Positions 1 to 6,555 of a stretch of 18,533 nucleotides of DNA are shown piece by piece; positions within the stretch are counted from its first letter, which is position 1, and every line of letters begins with the position of its first letter. The position numbers and the translations under genes are program-made. The notes beneath the pieces were generated by a model that was not told the DNA's origin, did no database searches, and saw only the letters and a list, made by a program, of their open reading frames with translations. The stretch comes from Neisseriaceae bacterium. GTDB lineage: Bacteria > Pseudomonadota > Gammaproteobacteria > Burkholderiales > Neisseriaceae. The stretch is from contig JASLBZ010000156.1 of assembly GCA_030146285.1 (NCBI GenBank), forward strand, positions 1 to 18,533, in the 5' to 3' direction.

Positions 1-289
1 TTTCAATGCGTTTGGCTGCCGTTTGTAAGGCAGCCTGTAGATTTTCAGGTAGGCGATCAAAAGCTGCTTTTAACTGTTCTTGTGATAAGGTTAAATCTGC
101 CATGCTTTTGGCTTCGGTATGGTCAAAACGATTGCTATACTCAATTACAGCAGCATCACCACGTGCTTTTACATCGTGGCAAATGTCTGCCACGATTTGG
201 TCAATTTTTGGATCTTGTGCAGTTTCAAACGCCAATAAGGCGGATAGCTGTTGTGTGAACTGTTTATCTTGGCTATTTAAGTATTTCAT
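1..289 (-). CDS. hisD: Histidinol dehydrogenase, N-terminal part (cut by window edge)
   Basis: Reading the minus strand from the ATG at 289 gives 96 codons without a stop, beginning MKYLNSQDKQF and continuing with LLAFETAQDP, VADICHDVKARGDAAV and EYSNRFD. These match the N-terminus of histidinol dehydrogenase as I know it from Neisseria and relatives. The enzyme oxidises L-histidinol to L-histidine in two NAD-dependent steps, the last reactions of histidine synthesis, in the cytoplasm, as a zinc-dependent homodimer. The zinc and catalytic residues lie further on and are outside the window. The Shine-Dalgarno is weak (an AAGAGA about 11 bases upstream). The gene follows the NYN gene after 37 bases and probably shares its transcript. 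An uptake-sequence variant, AGGCAGCCTGTA, lies at 28-39 inside the coding region. Confidence 0.9.
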   Translation of the reverse strand, partial: MKYLNSQDKQFTQQLSALLAFETAQDPKIDQIVADICHDVKARGDAAVIEYSNRFDHTEAKSMADLTLSQEQLKAAFDRLPENLQAALQTAAKRIE

Positions 290-326
290 TGTGTGGCATC
301 TCTTTGCATCTGGGTGGTTTACATTG

Positions 327-1412
327 TCATTGTTTTTCTAAGTGATATGTAACCATACCATTATTTGTAATGGCGATATAATTGAAATTTATTAATTCAC
401 GTATTAATTGAATGATGATCTCGGGTTTGATGTTTTTTCCCATCCAAGAGCGCAGGCAGTTTAATAGGGATTCTTTTTTGCTGGGCAAACTGGTGTCTGG
501 TACTTTGTTTAAAATACTCACAATGCGTTGGGCATTTTGACTCAGAGAATCGCTTTTGTTTTCTAGCTCACCATCAATATCAGGGTAGTGCAGTCGATCA
601 CCATTGATTTGCAAAATATTTTGTTTTTGCATTAAGTTAATGATATTGATGGCCAATTTTTCTGAAAAATCTAAATTGGTCTTGGTGTCAATGTGCTGCT
701 GGATAATATTGTGTAGTGCATTCATCGAACGAGGGTGTTTGCTAACAATATCGGCAACCAAACGTTTTTCAAAATCTTGTTTCCCTAAAAAAAGCCGAAT
801 TTGATTGCTGCTTTGTTGGATAAAGCCTTGTTGCAATAAACGCTCAAAAATATTTTTAGTTGTTTTTTTGCAAAGCTCTTGGTCTTTGATGTTCAATTTT
901 TTCTTCACCAAGGATTTCAAGACCTTGATCAGTTTGTCTTGCTCAGTTGGCAGCTTGGTAGGGTAGCTTACCAAGGCAGCCAAGATGGTTTTGAATGCAT
1001 GTGCTGGCAGTGGATTGGGCGCTTGCAACAGTGCTGGCGCTGCACCCTTGGTATCGAGTGCGGCTTTTCGGCGGATGGACTTGGCGGTGTTTTCATGGCG
1101 AACTTGGCTGATTAAGCTGTCGTAGTCGGTGTCTTTAGAAAGAATCGTGATGTCTGCGTTTTTGTCTTCAAGGGTAATGCGACCAATGTAATAAGCCAAG
1201 CAAAAATCCAAAGCATTTTTACCCACTTGCTTTACATAAATGAAATGAATTTTTTTGACTTTGTTTTGTAAGTTACAAAGGGATTCGGATAAATGAATAT
1301 CCATTTTTTTCTGATTTGCCCCAAAAAAAATCAAAATATTTAAGTCAGGGTGCAGCAAGTTATCAAGGTTATTCGGCTGAATATTTTCAAAATCGATAAG
1401 CAAGTGTTGCAT
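327..1412 (-). CDS. NYN/PIN-like domain nuclease with three C-terminal winged-helix-like modules
   Basis: A 361-aa protein. Residues 1-118 look like a NYN/PIN-like RNase fold: LLIDFENIQP gives Asp7 and Glu9, GKNALDF gives Asp69, and SKDTDYD gives Asp94, Asp96 and Asp98, which is the acidic cluster expected of a metal-dependent nuclease. Residues about 139-208, 215-276 and 293-358 look like three copies of one helical module, each ending in a short hydrophobic strand and wing (GFIQQSSNQIRL; NILQINGDRLHY; NYIAITNNGMVTYHL). This resembles winged-helix or LOTUS-type RNA-binding modules; that is inference. The ATG at 1412 is chosen because AAGGGG (1421-1426) lies 8 bases upstream; a TTG at 1418 would be too close. 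The gene lies between hisG and hisD, 37 bases before hisD, with an intrinsic terminator just upstream. The substrate is unknown, and I see no partner antitoxin. Confidence 0.75.
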   Translation of the reverse strand: MQHLLIDFENIQPNNLDNLLHPDLNILIFFGANQKKMDIHLSESLCNLQNKVKKIHFIYVKQVGKNALDFCLAYYIGRITLEDKNADITILSKDTDYDSLISQVRHENTAKSIRRKAALDTKGAAPALLQAPNPLPAHAFKTILAALVSYPTKLPTEQDKLIKVLKSLVKKKLNIKDQELCKKTTKNIFERLLQQGFIQQSSNQIRLFLGKQDFEKRLVADIVSKHPRSMNALHNIIQQHIDTKTNLDFSEKLAINIINLMQKQNILQINGDRLHYPDIDGELENKSDSLSQNAQRIVSILNKVPDTSLPSKKESLLNCLRSWMGKNIKPEIIIQLIRELINFNYIAITNNGMVTYHLEKQ

Positions 1413-1426
1413 GGTCAATTCCCCTT

Positions 1427-1456
1427 AAAAAAAGGCTGCTTAAAAGTAAGCAGCCT
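1427..1456 (-). terminator. Intrinsic terminator (or attenuator) after hisG
   Basis: A perfect 10-bp stem (1433-1442 AGGCTGCTTA with 1447-1456 TAAGCAGCCT) and a 4-base loop are followed on the minus strand by seven T (1433-1427). It begins 5 bases past the hisG stop codon. The T tract almost touches the AAGGGG ribosome-binding site of the NYN gene, so transcription into the NYN gene and hisD would need readthrough or a new start. Confidence 0.8.
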
Positions 1457-1461
1457 CATGT

Positions 1462-2109
1462 TTATTTTTGGGTCAGTCTTTCAAAAACATCAATAATGGG
1501 TTGAATCGTTTGGTATTTCATTTTTAAAGCAGCTCTATTCACGACCAAGCGGCTTGAAATATCGCATATGTGTTCAACCGCTTTTAAATGATTTGCTTTT
1601 AATGTGTTTCCTGTTGAAACCAAATCTACAATCACATCAGACAAGCCAACCAAAGGGGCTAACTCCATTGAGCCATACAATTTAATCGTATCAATGTGCA
1701 CACCTTTTTGTGCAAAATGCTCTGCTGCAATTTTTGGGTATTTGGTTGCAACGCGCAAACGCTGACCCGGTTGAGAGATACTTTCGTAATCACAATCATT
1801 GCCTGTTGCGACCATCATGCGACAGGCCGCAATGTGCAAGTCCAAAGGTTGGTAAAGCCCTTCGCCACCATGCTCAATTAAAACATCCTTACCAGCAATC
1901 CCTAAGTCTGCGGCACCATATTGAACATAGGTTGGCACATCGCTTGCCCGCACAATCACCACTTGGATATTGGGATGATTGGTGCCGATAATCAATTTGC
2001 GTGATTTCTCGGGATGCTCGCTTGGCACAATGCCAGCTTCAGCTAATAAAGGTAAGGTTTCTTCAAAAATGCGGCCTTTAGACAAGGCAATGGTTAGGGG
2101 CGTATTCAT
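1462..2109 (-). CDS. hisG: ATP phosphoribosyltransferase catalytic subunit, short form
   Basis: A 215-aa protein that joins ATP and phosphoribosyl pyrophosphate to give N1-(5-phosphoribosyl)-ATP, the first and controlled step of histidine synthesis. It opens with ITIALSKGRIFEE-type sequence (here LTIALSKGRIFEE) and has the PRPP-binding stretch DVIVDLVSTGNTLK at residues 158-171. The protein stops soon after this, so it is the short HisG family, which lacks the C-terminal regulatory domain. Such enzymes work as a hetero-octamer with HisZ, which carries histidine feedback inhibition; hisZ is not in this window. The start at 2109 has no clear Shine-Dalgarno. The gene lies 20 bases after the 99-aa membrane protein gene, suggesting co-transcription, and is followed at once by an intrinsic terminator. 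Confidence 0.97.
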   Translation of the reverse strand: MNTPLTIALSKGRIFEETLPLLAEAGIVPSEHPEKSRKLIIGTNHPNIQVVIVRASDVPTYVQYGAADLGIAGKDVLIEHGGEGLYQPLDLHIAACRMMVATGNDCDYESISQPGQRLRVATKYPKIAAEHFAQKGVHIDTIKLYGSMELAPLVGLSDVIVDLVSTGNTLKANHLKAVEHICDISSRLVVNRAALKMKYQTIQPIIDVFERLTQK

Positions 2110-2129
2110 ACAGCAATCACAAAAAAGGT

Positions 2130-2429
2130 TTAGCCATTAACGAATAAAAGTGCTAGCGGCAGTAACAAAGCTGCAAACAAAACAGCAGCTAACTGAATCG
2201 ATACAAAATTCTTACTTTTTTCTGGGTGTGGTTCTTGTTCAGCTAACAATAAGAAGCCAATAAATGCACTAACAAACAAGATAAATCCCAAAGGCAGAAT
2301 CACCAAAAACTTGGTATCTGAAAATATAGTGCCAAAGATTGCCAATAAAGACAATGCTAACGAGCCTAAAAAGGCAAATAGGGTAAAGCTTAAGAGTAGG
2401 TCACGACGAAAAGCAAGAGCATGTAACAT
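2130..2429 (-). CDS. Small three-helix membrane protein, function unknown
   Basis: A 99-aa, very hydrophobic protein that I do not recognise. Three membrane segments are visible at about residues 10-32, 38-62 and 76-97, with a short polar loop (EQEPHPEKSKN) at about 65-75. The N-terminal FRRD is positively charged, which favours a cytoplasmic N-terminus. The start is well supported: GAGGAG lies about 6 bases before the ATG. It follows the SCO1/SenC gene by 34 bases and precedes hisG by 20, so it is probably in the same transcript. The neighbour suggests a role near respiratory oxidase assembly, but nothing in the sequence itself shows that. That it is a real gene rests on its strong ribosome-binding site, its tight packing and its membrane-protein composition. 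Confidence 0.75.
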   Translation of the reverse strand: MLHALAFRRDLLLSFTLFAFLGSLALSLLAIFGTIFSDTKFLVILPLGFILFVSAFIGFLLLAEQEPHPEKSKNFVSIQLAAVLFAALLLPLALLFVNG

Positions 2430-2463
2430 ATTGATCTCCTCATTTTTAAAACGTGATTTTGTG

Positions 2464-3120
2464 CTAGCTGTTTGATTTTAACAGCAATTTTAAATCATGG
2501 GCGATTTGTTTGGCATCGACACCATGGGGTTCATAAACAGTGGCTTGGTTCTGGCGGTTTAAAAGATATGTACCCGTACTGTGATCCATAAAATACAAAC
2601 CATCATCACGCGGTACCTTGGTTGCCGTCACTTGCCAATCTTTTTTAATTTGCGCTAACTCGCTGTTGGTAGATGGCCACAAACCCACAAAAGTTTCATT
2701 AAAAACCGTGACATAATTTTTCATGTGCTCAGGTGTGTCTCGCTCGGGGTCAATGGTAATGAAATATACTTGTATATTTTTTGCGTCATCACCTAGCATC
2801 GAAAGCGCATCGTTATAAGTTAATAAGTTGGTTGGACAGATATCAGGGCAGTGGGTATAGCCAAAGAAAACCACTTTTACTTTGTCTGTATCATCCATCA
2901 AGTTCATGCGCTGATTGTTGTGGTCAATCAACGACACATTGCCACCAATGTTTTCGTTGCGAATGTCGCTGCCCAAAAATTCAGTTGCAACGAGTTGCTC
3001 CTGGCTAGCGGTAACAGGCTGGCTGGCTGCTGCTTGTGTCTGGTTGTGCGCTTCTGGTTGGCAAGCGGTTAATGCACTGACTGTTAATAATAAGCCTAGG
3101 ATATGACAAAGAGGTTTCAT
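2464..3120 (-). CDS. SCO1/SenC/PrrC-family copper-binding lipoprotein
   Basis: A 218-aa thioredoxin-fold protein of the SCO family, which delivers copper to, or reduces the cysteines of, the Cu(A) site of cytochrome c oxidase; some members act as redox sensors. From the ATG at 3120, a signal peptide ends in lipobox LTAC (Cys20), so this is probably a periplasm-facing lipoprotein. The copper motif GYTHCPDICPTN supplies Cys91 and Cys95, and the third ligand is His180 in FMDHSTGTY. Between them lie YFITIDPERDTP and the usual SCO core. A TTG at 3126 is in frame and better spaced from AAGGTG (about 6 bases, against 12 for the ATG), so translation could start there and add two residues. It is the first gene of the minus-strand run that continues through the 99-aa protein into hisG. 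Confidence 0.93.
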   Translation of the reverse strand: MKPLCHILGLLLTVSALTACQPEAHNQTQAAASQPVTASQEQLVATEFLGSDIRNENIGGNVSLIDHNNQRMNLMDDTDKVKVVFFGYTHCPDICPTNLLTYNDALSMLGDDAKNIQVYFITIDPERDTPEHMKNYVTVFNETFVGLWPSTNSELAQIKKDWQVTATKVPRDDGLYFMDHSTGTYLLNRQNQATVYEPHGVDAKQIAHDLKLLLKSNS

Positions 3121-3193
3121 AATCAATTAAATCACCTTAAATAGACAATTGAGAGTATAGAGTATTTTGCTGGATTGGACTTTTAGCAGCTAT

Positions 3194-3222
3194 AAAAAAG
3201 GCTGCCTAATCACAGGCAGCCT
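3194..3222 (-). terminator. Intrinsic terminator after murA, made of two facing uptake-sequence cores
   Basis: A 9-bp perfect stem (3199-3207 AGGCTGCCT with 3214-3222 AGGCAGCCT) and a 6-base loop are followed on the minus strand by a run of T (3199-3194). It lies 17 bases past the murA stop codon. The stem arms are the core of the uptake sequence AGGCAGCCTGAA, which is complete on the plus strand at 3214-3225. Confidence 0.85.
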
Positions 3223-3225
3223 GAA
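3214..3225 (+). repeat. DNA uptake sequence, exact AGGCAGCCTGAA
   Basis: This is the only complete copy of the 12-mer in the window. One-mismatch copies occur at 4255-4266 (minus), 7921-7932 (plus), 9127-9138 (minus), 11234-11245 (minus), and, with a GTA ending, at 28-39 (plus), 11489-11500 (minus) and as a facing pair in the terminator at 18383-18420. Cores reading GCTGCCTGAA on the minus strand occur at 5737-5746 and 13005-13014. Short words of this kind mark self DNA for uptake by ComP on type IV pili in Neisseriaceae. From memory, this spelling is that of the Kingella dialect. Confidence 0.75.
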
Positions 3226-3239
3226 TAGCATGTGGTTGA

Positions 3240-4493
3240 TTAAACCAAACGTTCAATCTTGGCGCCAACGCCACCCAATTTTTGTTCAATGTTTTCGTAA
3301 CCGCGATCAAGGTGATAAACACGTTCGACAATGGTTTCGCCTTTGGCAACCAAGCCTGCAATCACCAAAGAGGCAGATGCACGCAAATCTGTTGCCATAA
3401 CGTTTGTACCTGACAAGGATTCCACGCCATGAACAATAGCAGTATTGCCTTCATCTGACATGTTTGCACCCATGCGGTTTAGTTCTGGCACGTGCATAAA
3501 ACGATTTTCAAAAATGGTTTCTACCACTTTGCTGCTGCCTTGGGCAATGGCATTCATGGCCATGAATTGGGCTTGCATATCGGTTGGAAATGCAGGGTAA
3601 GGCAAGGTGCGAACATCAACGGCTTTCGGGCGTTGTTGCATGTCGATTGAAATCCAATCATCGCCTGCCTCAATAATCGCGCCTGCTTCGGTTAATTTGT
3701 CCAAAATGACACACATGGTTTTAGGTGCAGCTTTGCGCAGTACGACTTTACCGCCAGTCATGGCAACAGCACATAAGAACGTCCCAGCTTCAATGCGGTC
3801 AGCGACAACAGCATGTGTGGCACCATGAAGTGACTCAACGCCTTCAATCACCAAAGTCGATGTACCGACACCTTGGATGTTGGCACCCATTTTGATCAGG
3901 CATTCTACCAAGTCTGTGACTTCAGGCTCAATCGCACAGTTTTCCAAAATGGTTGTGCCTTCAGCCAACGTCGCAGCCATCACCAAGTTTTCAGTACCAC
4001 CAACGGTTACCATGTCCATGACAATGCGAGCACCTTTTAGGCGTGTTGCTTTGGCTTTGACATAACCATGTTCAATGGTAATTTCTGCACCCATGGCTTC
4101 TAAGCCTTTTAAGTGCTGGTCCACGGGACGAGAGCCAATGGCGCAGCCGCCAGGCAAGCTCACTTGAGCTTCACCAAAGTGAGCCAAGGTTGGGCCCAAT
4201 ACCAAAATGGAAGCACGCATGGTTTTCACCAAATCATACGGTGCGCAGGTATTGTTCAGGCTGCCGCAGTTAATTTCAAACTCTTGAACATTGTCCGTTA
4301 ATACGCGTACGCCCATGCCTTGCAATAGTTTTTGCGTGGTTTTAACGTCGCGTAACATCGGAACATTGGTTAAGTGTAATGTCTCTTTGGTTAACAAAGC
4401 AGCGCACATCAACGGTAACGCGGCATTTTTTGCACCAGAAATGGTGATTTCACCATTTAATGGGCCATTGCCAATAATGCGTAATTTATCCAT
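3240..4493 (-). CDS. murA: UDP-N-acetylglucosamine 1-carboxyvinyltransferase
   Basis: A 417-aa protein that transfers enolpyruvate from phosphoenolpyruvate to UDP-GlcNAc, the first committed step of peptidoglycan synthesis, in the cytoplasm. The residues known from the E. coli enzyme are all present: Lys22-Asn23 in SGAKNAALP, the loop cysteine (the fosfomycin target) as Cys117 in LPGGCAIGSRPVD, Asp305 in FPTDMQAQF, Arg371 in DLRASASLV, and Arg397 in YHLDRGYE. With Cys rather than Asp in the loop, the protein is expected to be fosfomycin-sensitive. The ATG at 4493 has AAGG 8-9 bases upstream. The gene follows the ibaG/bolA gene by 35 bases, an arrangement seen in many proteobacteria, and ends at a DUS-type terminator. 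An uptake-sequence copy lies inside the gene at 4255-4266. Confidence 0.98.
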   Translation of the reverse strand: MDKLRIIGNGPLNGEITISGAKNAALPLMCAALLTKETLHLTNVPMLRDVKTTQKLLQGMGVRVLTDNVQEFEINCGSLNNTCAPYDLVKTMRASILVLGPTLAHFGEAQVSLPGGCAIGSRPVDQHLKGLEAMGAEITIEHGYVKAKATRLKGARIVMDMVTVGGTENLVMAATLAEGTTILENCAIEPEVTDLVECLIKMGANIQGVGTSTLVIEGVESLHGATHAVVADRIEAGTFLCAVAMTGGKVVLRKAAPKTMCVILDKLTEAGAIIEAGDDWISIDMQQRPKAVDVRTLPYPAFPTDMQAQFMAMNAIAQGSSKVVETIFENRFMHVPELNRMGANMSDEGNTAIVHGVESLSGTNVMATDLRASASLVIAGLVAKGETIVERVYHLDRGYENIEQKLGGVGAKIERLV

Positions 4494-4528
4494 TTTTCAG
4501 ACCTTCATTTGCGTTTTGTACGCAGTGG

Positions 4529-4771
4529 TTATTTGTTTGCCCATTCTTGTGGCGTGGCAGCAGTTGCAATTGATAAAGCATGTAATTCATTGCTGGCAAT
4601 CTTGTCAGCTAGGCCATCTTTAACAAGGCGATGGCGGGCCAAACGTGCTTTGCCTTCAAATTGTGAAGAGACAATGTGAGCAAAAAAGTGATGACCATCA
4701 CCTTCAACTTCAATGTGTTCACAAGGCAAAACTGCGTTAATCATTTCTTTGACTTCTTGTGGAGTAAGCAT
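4529..4771 (-). CDS. BolA/IbaG-family protein
   Basis: An 80-aa protein with the BolA fold: VEVEGDGHHF-like sequence (here IEVEGDGHHFFAHIVSS), then FEGKARLARHRLV, and the conserved ELHALSI near the C-terminus. BolA-family proteins partner with monothiol glutaredoxins and ligate [2Fe-2S] clusters through the conserved histidine; IbaG is the E. coli member encoded next to murA. The match to IbaG rather than BolA proper rests on the short length and on the position directly upstream of murA. The start at 4771 lies 3 bases after the permease stop codon, so translation is probably coupled, with only a weak AAGAGA as ribosome-binding site. It belongs to the operon ABC ATPase-permease-bolA-murA. Confidence 0.92.
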   Translation of the reverse strand: MLTPQEVKEMINAVLPCEHIEVEGDGHHFFAHIVSSQFEGKARLARHRLVKDGLADKIASNELHALSIATAATPQEWANK

Positions 4772-4774
4772 GTT

Positions 4775-5542
4775 TTAATCTCTTAACTTATAACCTGATT
4801 TTAAAATGGCATGAATGGCGATGGATAACACCAACCAAAATCCGGCCACGACAGCGAAAGATACCCAAGGCGAAGTGTCTGAGGTACCGAAAAATCCATA
4901 ACGAAAACCATCAATCATGTAAAACACGGGATTCAAATGGCTGACGCTGCGCCAAAATGGTGGCAGCGTATTGATGGAGTAAAATACACCTGATAAGAAT
5001 GTAAGCGGCATAATCAGAAAGTTCTGAAACGCGGCTAATTGGTCAAACTTTTCGGCAACAATACCAGCCAATAGCCCTAAAGTTGCCATAATAGCACAAG
5101 CCAATATCGCAAACATCAATGCCCATAAAAAGTGTACCGGCCAAGTTAAACCAAAAAATGCCGTTACCGCTAAAACGCCAACGCCAACAACCAAACCACG
5201 GACGATAGCAGCACCGGTATACGCAGCAAAAAAAGCTTGGGTTGAAATCGGTGGTAATAAAATAAACACCAAATTCCCCGTGATACGCGATTGAATTAAG
5301 CTACTTGAAGCATTGGCAAAGGCATTTTGTGCCATGGACATCATGGCTAGACCTGGAATTAAAAAGGCAGCATAGGTCACGCCAGGATAAACATCGGCTT
5401 GACCTTTCATGACATGCGAAAAAATTAACTGGTACAAAAGTGCGGTTAAAATGGGGGCAGATAAGGTTTGAAACCCCACTTTCCAAAAACGCAAAATTTC
5501 TTTTTTAAAGAGGGTGTAAAACCCTGTCATTCTTATGCTCAT
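4775..5542 (-). CDS. ABC-2 type transporter permease (YadH-like)
   Basis: A 255-aa integral membrane protein of the ABC-2 permease family, with about six hydrophobic segments after an amphipathic N-terminus (FKKEILRFWKVGFQTL). It has the family's conserved region near ALLYQLIFSHVM and FLSGVFYSINTLPPFW, and a closing segment FAVVAGFWLVLSIAIHAIL. Together with the ATPase encoded just upstream it should form a dimer-of-dimers exporter in the inner membrane; the substrate of the YadGH type is not established. The start codon overlaps the ATPase stop codon by 4 bases (ATGA), so the two are translationally coupled. ibaG/bolA follows after 3 bases. The neighbours (bolA, murA) suggest an envelope-related role, but this is inference. 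Confidence 0.93.
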   Translation of the reverse strand: MSIRMTGFYTLFKKEILRFWKVGFQTLSAPILTALLYQLIFSHVMKGQADVYPGVTYAAFLIPGLAMMSMAQNAFANASSSLIQSRITGNLVFILLPPISTQAFFAAYTGAAIVRGLVVGVGVLAVTAFFGLTWPVHFLWALMFAILACAIMATLGLLAGIVAEKFDQLAAFQNFLIMPLTFLSGVFYSINTLPPFWRSVSHLNPVFYMIDGFRYGFFGTSDTSPWVSFAVVAGFWLVLSIAIHAILKSGYKLRD

Positions 5543-6459
5543 GCTGTTTTCCCGCCGTGATCTTCATGCATCATTTTTAAGAAAACCTGTTCTAAGTCAT
5601 TTTCTAAAATAGACAGATTTTTTAAGTCAATTTTGTCATATTGCAATGTTGATAAAACAAATGCCAATTGCGCATATTCATCTAATTGTAAAACATGCGT
5701 ATCGCCATTCGATGACTGCAACCATTTGCGCAAATGTTCAGGCAGCTTATTGTTGATGTTGATTTCAATGCGAACACCTTTTTCAGCATTCAATAGGTTT
5801 TCTGTTTTGTCCAAAGCCAGCAGATGACCTTGCTTCATCATTGCAATGCGATTGCACAACATTTGTGCTTCTTCAAGATAATGCGTGGTCAAAATAATGG
5901 TATGACCTTGCTGGTTTAAGTCTTTGACAAAAGCCCAGAGGTTTTGACGCAATTCAACGTCCACACCTGCTGTGGGTTCATCCAACACAATCACAGGTGG
6001 TCGATGTACCAAGGCTTGAGCCACCATCACACGGCGTTTCATGCCGCCTGATAAGTTTCGGGTATTGGTCTGTGCTTTGTCATCCAAACCCAAGCGAAAC
6101 AGCAATTCATCAATCCAATCGTCATTGTTGCGAATACCAAAATAACCCGATTGAAATTTTAAAGCTTCGCGTACGGTGAAAAAAGGATCGAATACCAGCT
6201 CTTGTGGCACCACACCTAGCTTCATGCGAGATTCGTAACCATCGGTTCGGGTATCGTGACCCATGACTTTGATGCTGCCTTGGCTAAGCTTGCTTAAGCC
6301 TGCCATGGCGGAGATTAATGTGGTTTTGCCTGCTCCATTGGGACCTAATAAGGCAAAAAACTCACCTTGCTCAACGGTAAAGCTGACACCATTTAATGCA
6401 GTAAAACCATTTTTATAGGTTTTGTGAGCATTTTCAATGATTAATGCACTTTTAGACAT
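5539..6459 (-). CDS. ABC transporter ATP-binding protein (YadG-like)
   Basis: A 306-aa nucleotide-binding subunit. The Walker A motif GPNGAGKT is at residues 39-46, the signature LSGGM at 136-140, Walker B VIVLDE at 156-161 and the switch histidine in LTTH at 193. The C-terminal 80 residues are the variable region seen in ATPases that pair with ABC-2 permeases. The reading frame is open to 6516, but the ATG at 6459 (MSKSALIIENAHKTY) is the better start because AAAGG lies 5 bases upstream and the family begins here; the 19 residues before it read through a hairpin. It is the first gene of the operon with the permease, ibaG/bolA and murA. Two minus-strand core variants of the uptake sequence in this window include one inside this gene, at 5737-5746. 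Confidence 0.95.
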   Translation of the reverse strand: MSKSALIIENAHKTYKNGFTALNGVSFTVEQGEFFALLGPNGAGKTTLISAMAGLSKLSQGSIKVMGHDTRTDGYESRMKLGVVPQELVFDPFFTVREALKFQSGYFGIRNNDDWIDELLFRLGLDDKAQTNTRNLSGGMKRRVMVAQALVHRPPVIVLDEPTAGVDVELRQNLWAFVKDLNQQGHTIILTTHYLEEAQMLCNRIAMMKQGHLLALDKTENLLNAEKGVRIEININNKLPEHLRKWLQSSNGDTHVLQLDEYAQLAFVLSTLQYDKIDLKNLSILENDLEQVFLKMMHEDHGGKTA

Positions 6460-6486
6460 ACTGACCTTTGTGACATCATGTTCAAG

Positions 6487-6526
6487 AATAAAAGCAAAGC
6501 TATGGAAGATTGCCATGGCTTTGCTT
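6487..6526 (-). terminator. Probable terminator hairpin after the patatin-like gene
   Basis: Bases 6492-6505 pair with 6513-6526 over 14 positions with one imperfect pair (6501/6518) and a 7-base loop; on the minus strand the hairpin is followed by a T-rich tail (6493-6487, TTTATTC). It lies 30 bases past the patatin-like stop codon and separates that gene from the ABC operon. The stem is AT-rich and the T run is interrupted, so efficiency is uncertain. Confidence 0.5.
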
Positions 6527-6555
6527 GGGTAAATGGGCGTAGTAGCTGCGACGGA

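Noticed and set aside
6..341. Plus-strand open frame of 111 codons at the left edge
   Set aside because: It is antisense to hisD, whose N-terminal sequence is recognisable on the minus strand.
6460..6516. Extension of the ABC ATPase upstream by 19 codons
   Set aside because: It reads through a terminator hairpin and lacks a ribosome-binding site; the family start at 6459 has AAAGG at good spacing.
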